Positions 14,866 to 16,619 of a stretch of DNA of 16,619 bases are shown here, piece after piece; the first letter of the stretch is position 1; every line of letters starts with the position of its first letter. The stretch lies in NCBI GenBank assembly GCA_947446835.1, contig CANFHS010000016.1, positions 1-16,619 of the forward strand, written 5' to 3'. Source of the stretch: Bacteriovoracaceae bacterium. Its GTDB lineage: Bacteria; Bdellovibrionota; UBA1018. The position numbers and the translations under genes were made by a program. The notes beneath the pieces were generated by a model that had not been told where the DNA came from, did no database searches, and was given only the letters and a program-made list of their open reading frames with translations.

Positions 14866-16582
14866 CTCTGGTCCTTTGGCTTTAGGGCGATGGATTTCCA
14901 GGAACTTAGGGTTGCCGCTGGCTTTGCTGGCGACGGTCTTCGCGTCTGTACTCTTTGTGAGCGCAGTTGAGGTGGTGAGGCGCAACGAGGAGAATCGTCA
15001 GAGGTTTTTTAATAGCGTCGCTGCAATTTCTGATCTGGCAGCTAGAAAGCAAGACGTCGCGCTAATAGAGTCTGTCTTGGTCCTCGGTATGCGCCAATCA
15101 GAGGCAAAGTGGGCGGCTGTATGTAAAGCTGGTAGTCCATTGATTCAATACCCTGCCCTGTATGCGGGATGCGATCCAGCCTTGGGCCTTCAGGAAGAGC
15201 TCTTGAGGTTTCCTCTTTCCGGTAGTGCTGGTGTTGATCTGGTTTTTGCTGTTCCGCGTGCATGGGCGTCTTGGGATGTTTTGCGTGGACCCGTTTTTCT
15301 TCTTATTTTTACCTTCTTCTCCTCCGCCCTGATTTGGTTTTCCTCGAGGCGGCTCAAGAAGAACCTGGTGCTTCCTCTTCAGTCTGGGTTGTTGGAGTCC
15401 GGTGATCTGAGGATTCGCGAGCTGATTGATCTTCAAGCTGATCTTGTTCGAGCGGTACGTGCCGAGCGCGAGCGTGCTGCTCAAGAGGCCGAGGCAAGAG
15501 TGGTCCATCAGGTTGCCCATGATATTCGGTCACCGTTGGCTGCCCTCGGGTTGCTAGAGCAGAACCTTACGGGGGTTCCGGAGGACGTTAGAGATTTAGC
15601 GCGAAGCGCAATCGGGAGGATACGTGAAATTGCTTCGGATCTGGTTGGGCGAGGGAAAGCTCAGGTAGCTCAACCCCATGAGCCGGGTGAAGCAAGCTCG
15701 GGTGCCCGGGGAAATAGGAGGATGCCACTTGCGCTGGTGGCGCAGGAGGTGTTTCAGGAAAAGAAGTACATTAATCGGGGCGCCGGAGCGCTAAATTTTA
15801 GGTTCGATGTCGTAGGTGGCCATTGGGGCACTTTCGTGGAGCCTCCCTCTGCGGAATTGGCTCGCTTACTCAGTAATTTGATTGGGAATGCGATCGAGGC
15901 TAGTGCTGGAAACGGGACCATTTCTGTCGTTGTTGGCAAGCCCGTGGCTGACGGAGCTGGGTTTTTGGGGCTTGAGGTTTCGGACACCGGGATCGGGATG
16001 GGTCCAGAGGTTCTTGCCCGTCTCGGCGAACGGGGCTTTTCCGTGGGCAAGGAGAGCCATGAATCCGGAAGTGGTTTAGGAGTCTGGCACGCCAAGAAAA
16101 TTGCTGAATCTGCTGGTGGAAGATTGAGTTTTGACTCTAATCCCGGAAAAGGGACGCGAGCATCTCTGGTCTTTCCAATTGCTCCTGCGCCGCAATGGTT
16201 TTGCGACGCACTTCCTGCGAGCCTCGTCGAATGGACCGTCGCCGTAGATGACGATCCAAGTGTTCTGGGGGCGTGGGAAGCTAGATGGTCTAGTTTGGTA
16301 GGGTCGTCACCTAATTCTAAGTTGGTATGTTTCTCGAATCCTGGGGAGTTTCTGGGTGCTCTAGATGAGAAGAGATTTGGAGAGAGTTCGATGTTTCTGA
16401 TCGATCACGATTTCCCAGGTACAGGCGTAACGGGGGTCATGATGATCGAGGAATATCAGCTCTCCAGGCGCGCCATATTGGTTACTTCTCGTGCGTTTGA
16501 GCCGGAAATTCAGGAGGACGTGAGGCGTCTCGGCGCCCGCCTGCTCCCTAAGGCGCTGATTCCCTGGGTGACTGTTAGTTAA
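14828..16582 (+). CDS. Membrane hybrid histidine kinase with C-terminal receiver domain
   Basis: A 584-residue sensor kinase. Two transmembrane helices (about 27-50 and 154-172) enclose a roughly 100-residue periplasmic region with two cysteines (Cys99, Cys115). A helical linker leads to the dimerisation domain with His231 in HDIRSPLAAL. The ATP-binding domain has the N box (Asn354 in LSNLIGNAIEAS), DTGIGM (386-391) and GSGLGV (414-419). Residues about 470-584 form a receiver domain with an acidic triad (Asp474-476), likely phosphoacceptor Asp526 in FLIDHDFPG, Thr553 and Lys575, so phosphotransfer should be possible. I chose the ATG at 14828, overlapping the solute-binding gene by 38 bases; TTG codons at 14834, 14849 or 14876 are alternatives. 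No DNA-binding output regulator is in the window. It ends the cassette and likely senses a ligand presented by the solute-binding protein, which is inference. Confidence 0.9.
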   Translation: MILGFTSLRLPNDSGPLALGRWISRNLGLPLALLATVFASVLFVSAVEVVRRNEENRQRFFNSVAAISDLAARKQDVALIESVLVLGMRQSEAKWAAVCKAGSPLIQYPALYAGCDPALGLQEELLRFPLSGSAGVDLVFAVPRAWASWDVLRGPVFLLIFTFFSSALIWFSSRRLKKNLVLPLQSGLLESGDLRIRELIDLQADLVRAVRAERERAAQEAEARVVHQVAHDIRSPLAALGLLEQNLTGVPEDVRDLARSAIGRIREIASDLVGRGKAQVAQPHEPGEASSGARGNRRMPLALVAQEVFQEKKYINRGAGALNFRFDVVGGHWGTFVEPPSAELARLLSNLIGNAIEASAGNGTISVVVGKPVADGAGFLGLEVSDTGIGMGPEVLARLGERGFSVGKESHESGSGLGVWHAKKIAESAGGRLSFDSNPGKGTRASLVFPIAPAPQWFCDALPASLVEWTVAVDDDPSVLGAWEARWSSLVGSSPNSKLVCFSNPGEFLGALDEKRFGESSMFLIDHDFPGTGVTGVMMIEEYQLSRRAILVTSRAFEPEIQEDVRRLGARLLPKALIPWVTVS

Positions 16583-16619
16583 TCGTCCATCCCTTGAGGC
16601 AGCTCGGCCAGGTGTTCCA
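16579..16619 (-). CDS. C-terminal end of a convergent gene (partial, unidentified)
   Basis: On the minus strand an open frame enters from the right edge and reads EHLAELPQGMDD before TAA (16579-16581), which overlaps the kinase stop codon. The composition is GC-rich like the left part of the window, suggesting the host background resumes here. Only 12 codons are visible; the frame is chosen because it reads like a natural acidic C-terminus, and the product cannot be named. Confidence 0.3.
   Translation of the reverse strand, partial: EHLAELPQGMDD

Noticed and set aside
14862..14885. ATG at 14862 in an ATGA overlap with the solute-binding gene stop as the kinase start
   Set aside because: It is out of frame with the kinase and meets a stop codon after seven codons.
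11540..16619. Search for attachment-site repeats, tRNA or integrase at the edges of the low-GC cassette
   Set aside because: No matching direct repeats, tRNA-like sequence or recombinase gene could be seen at either edge within the window.

Overview
The window is 16.6 kb of bacterial chromosome in two compositional parts. Bases 1 to about 11,540 are GC-rich (a sampled 60-base line near 9,900 is 70% GC) and carry genes for a Gram-negative cell envelope: exported proteins, two lipoproteins, a SCO-type copper chaperone and a lipoprotein-like aminopeptidase N. Bases about 11,540 to 16,582 are visibly poorer in GC (two sampled lines give 45% and 58%) with different codon choice. The organism is probably a GC-rich Gram-negative bacterium. 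The lipoprotein style and the HDIRSPLAAL-type hybrid kinase suggest Bdellovibrionota or a deltaproteobacterial relative, but this is a guess from style, not a phylogenetic result. No rRNA, tRNA, CRISPR array, insertion sequence or integrase was seen.

Layout. (1) 1-1258, minus strand: a periplasmic beta-carbonic anhydrase, cut by the window edge, lies downstream of a peroxiredoxin-like thioredoxin-fold protein. (2) 1319-3510, plus strand: a membrane protein with an N-terminal GYF_2 domain overlaps an exodeoxyribonuclease III gene, followed by a possible terminator. (3) 3553-8755, plus strand: a good sigma70-type promoter precedes a four-gene unit with overlapping or near-touching genes. It encodes a large lipoprotein with a concanavalin-like domain, a lipoprotein with a Gly-Thr stalk and a ricin-like beta-trefoil, a SCO1/SenC protein, and an exported HExxH protein of unknown role. 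(4) 8768-11539, minus strand: an M1 aminopeptidase N of the Streptomyces lividans type, convergent with unit 3 across a perfect 9-bp inverted repeat.

(5) 11572-16582, plus strand: the most interesting part. Five genes run in one direction and each start overlaps the preceding stop: a 62-aa basic peptide ending in Thr-Cys-Phe; a 131-aa protein with the WHxH...Y..DC...HHxP signature of GRDP-like (DUF1399) proteins; an MFS transporter; an orphan family-5 (oligopeptide-type) solute-binding protein with no permease or ATPase gene; and a membrane hybrid histidine kinase with a C-terminal receiver domain. The arrangement resembles a self-contained circuit in which a small, perhaps modified, peptide is made, exported, rebound outside the membrane and sensed. 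That function is inference; the gene order, overlaps and motifs are seen directly. At 16,579 the cassette meets the end of a GC-rich gene on the opposite strand.
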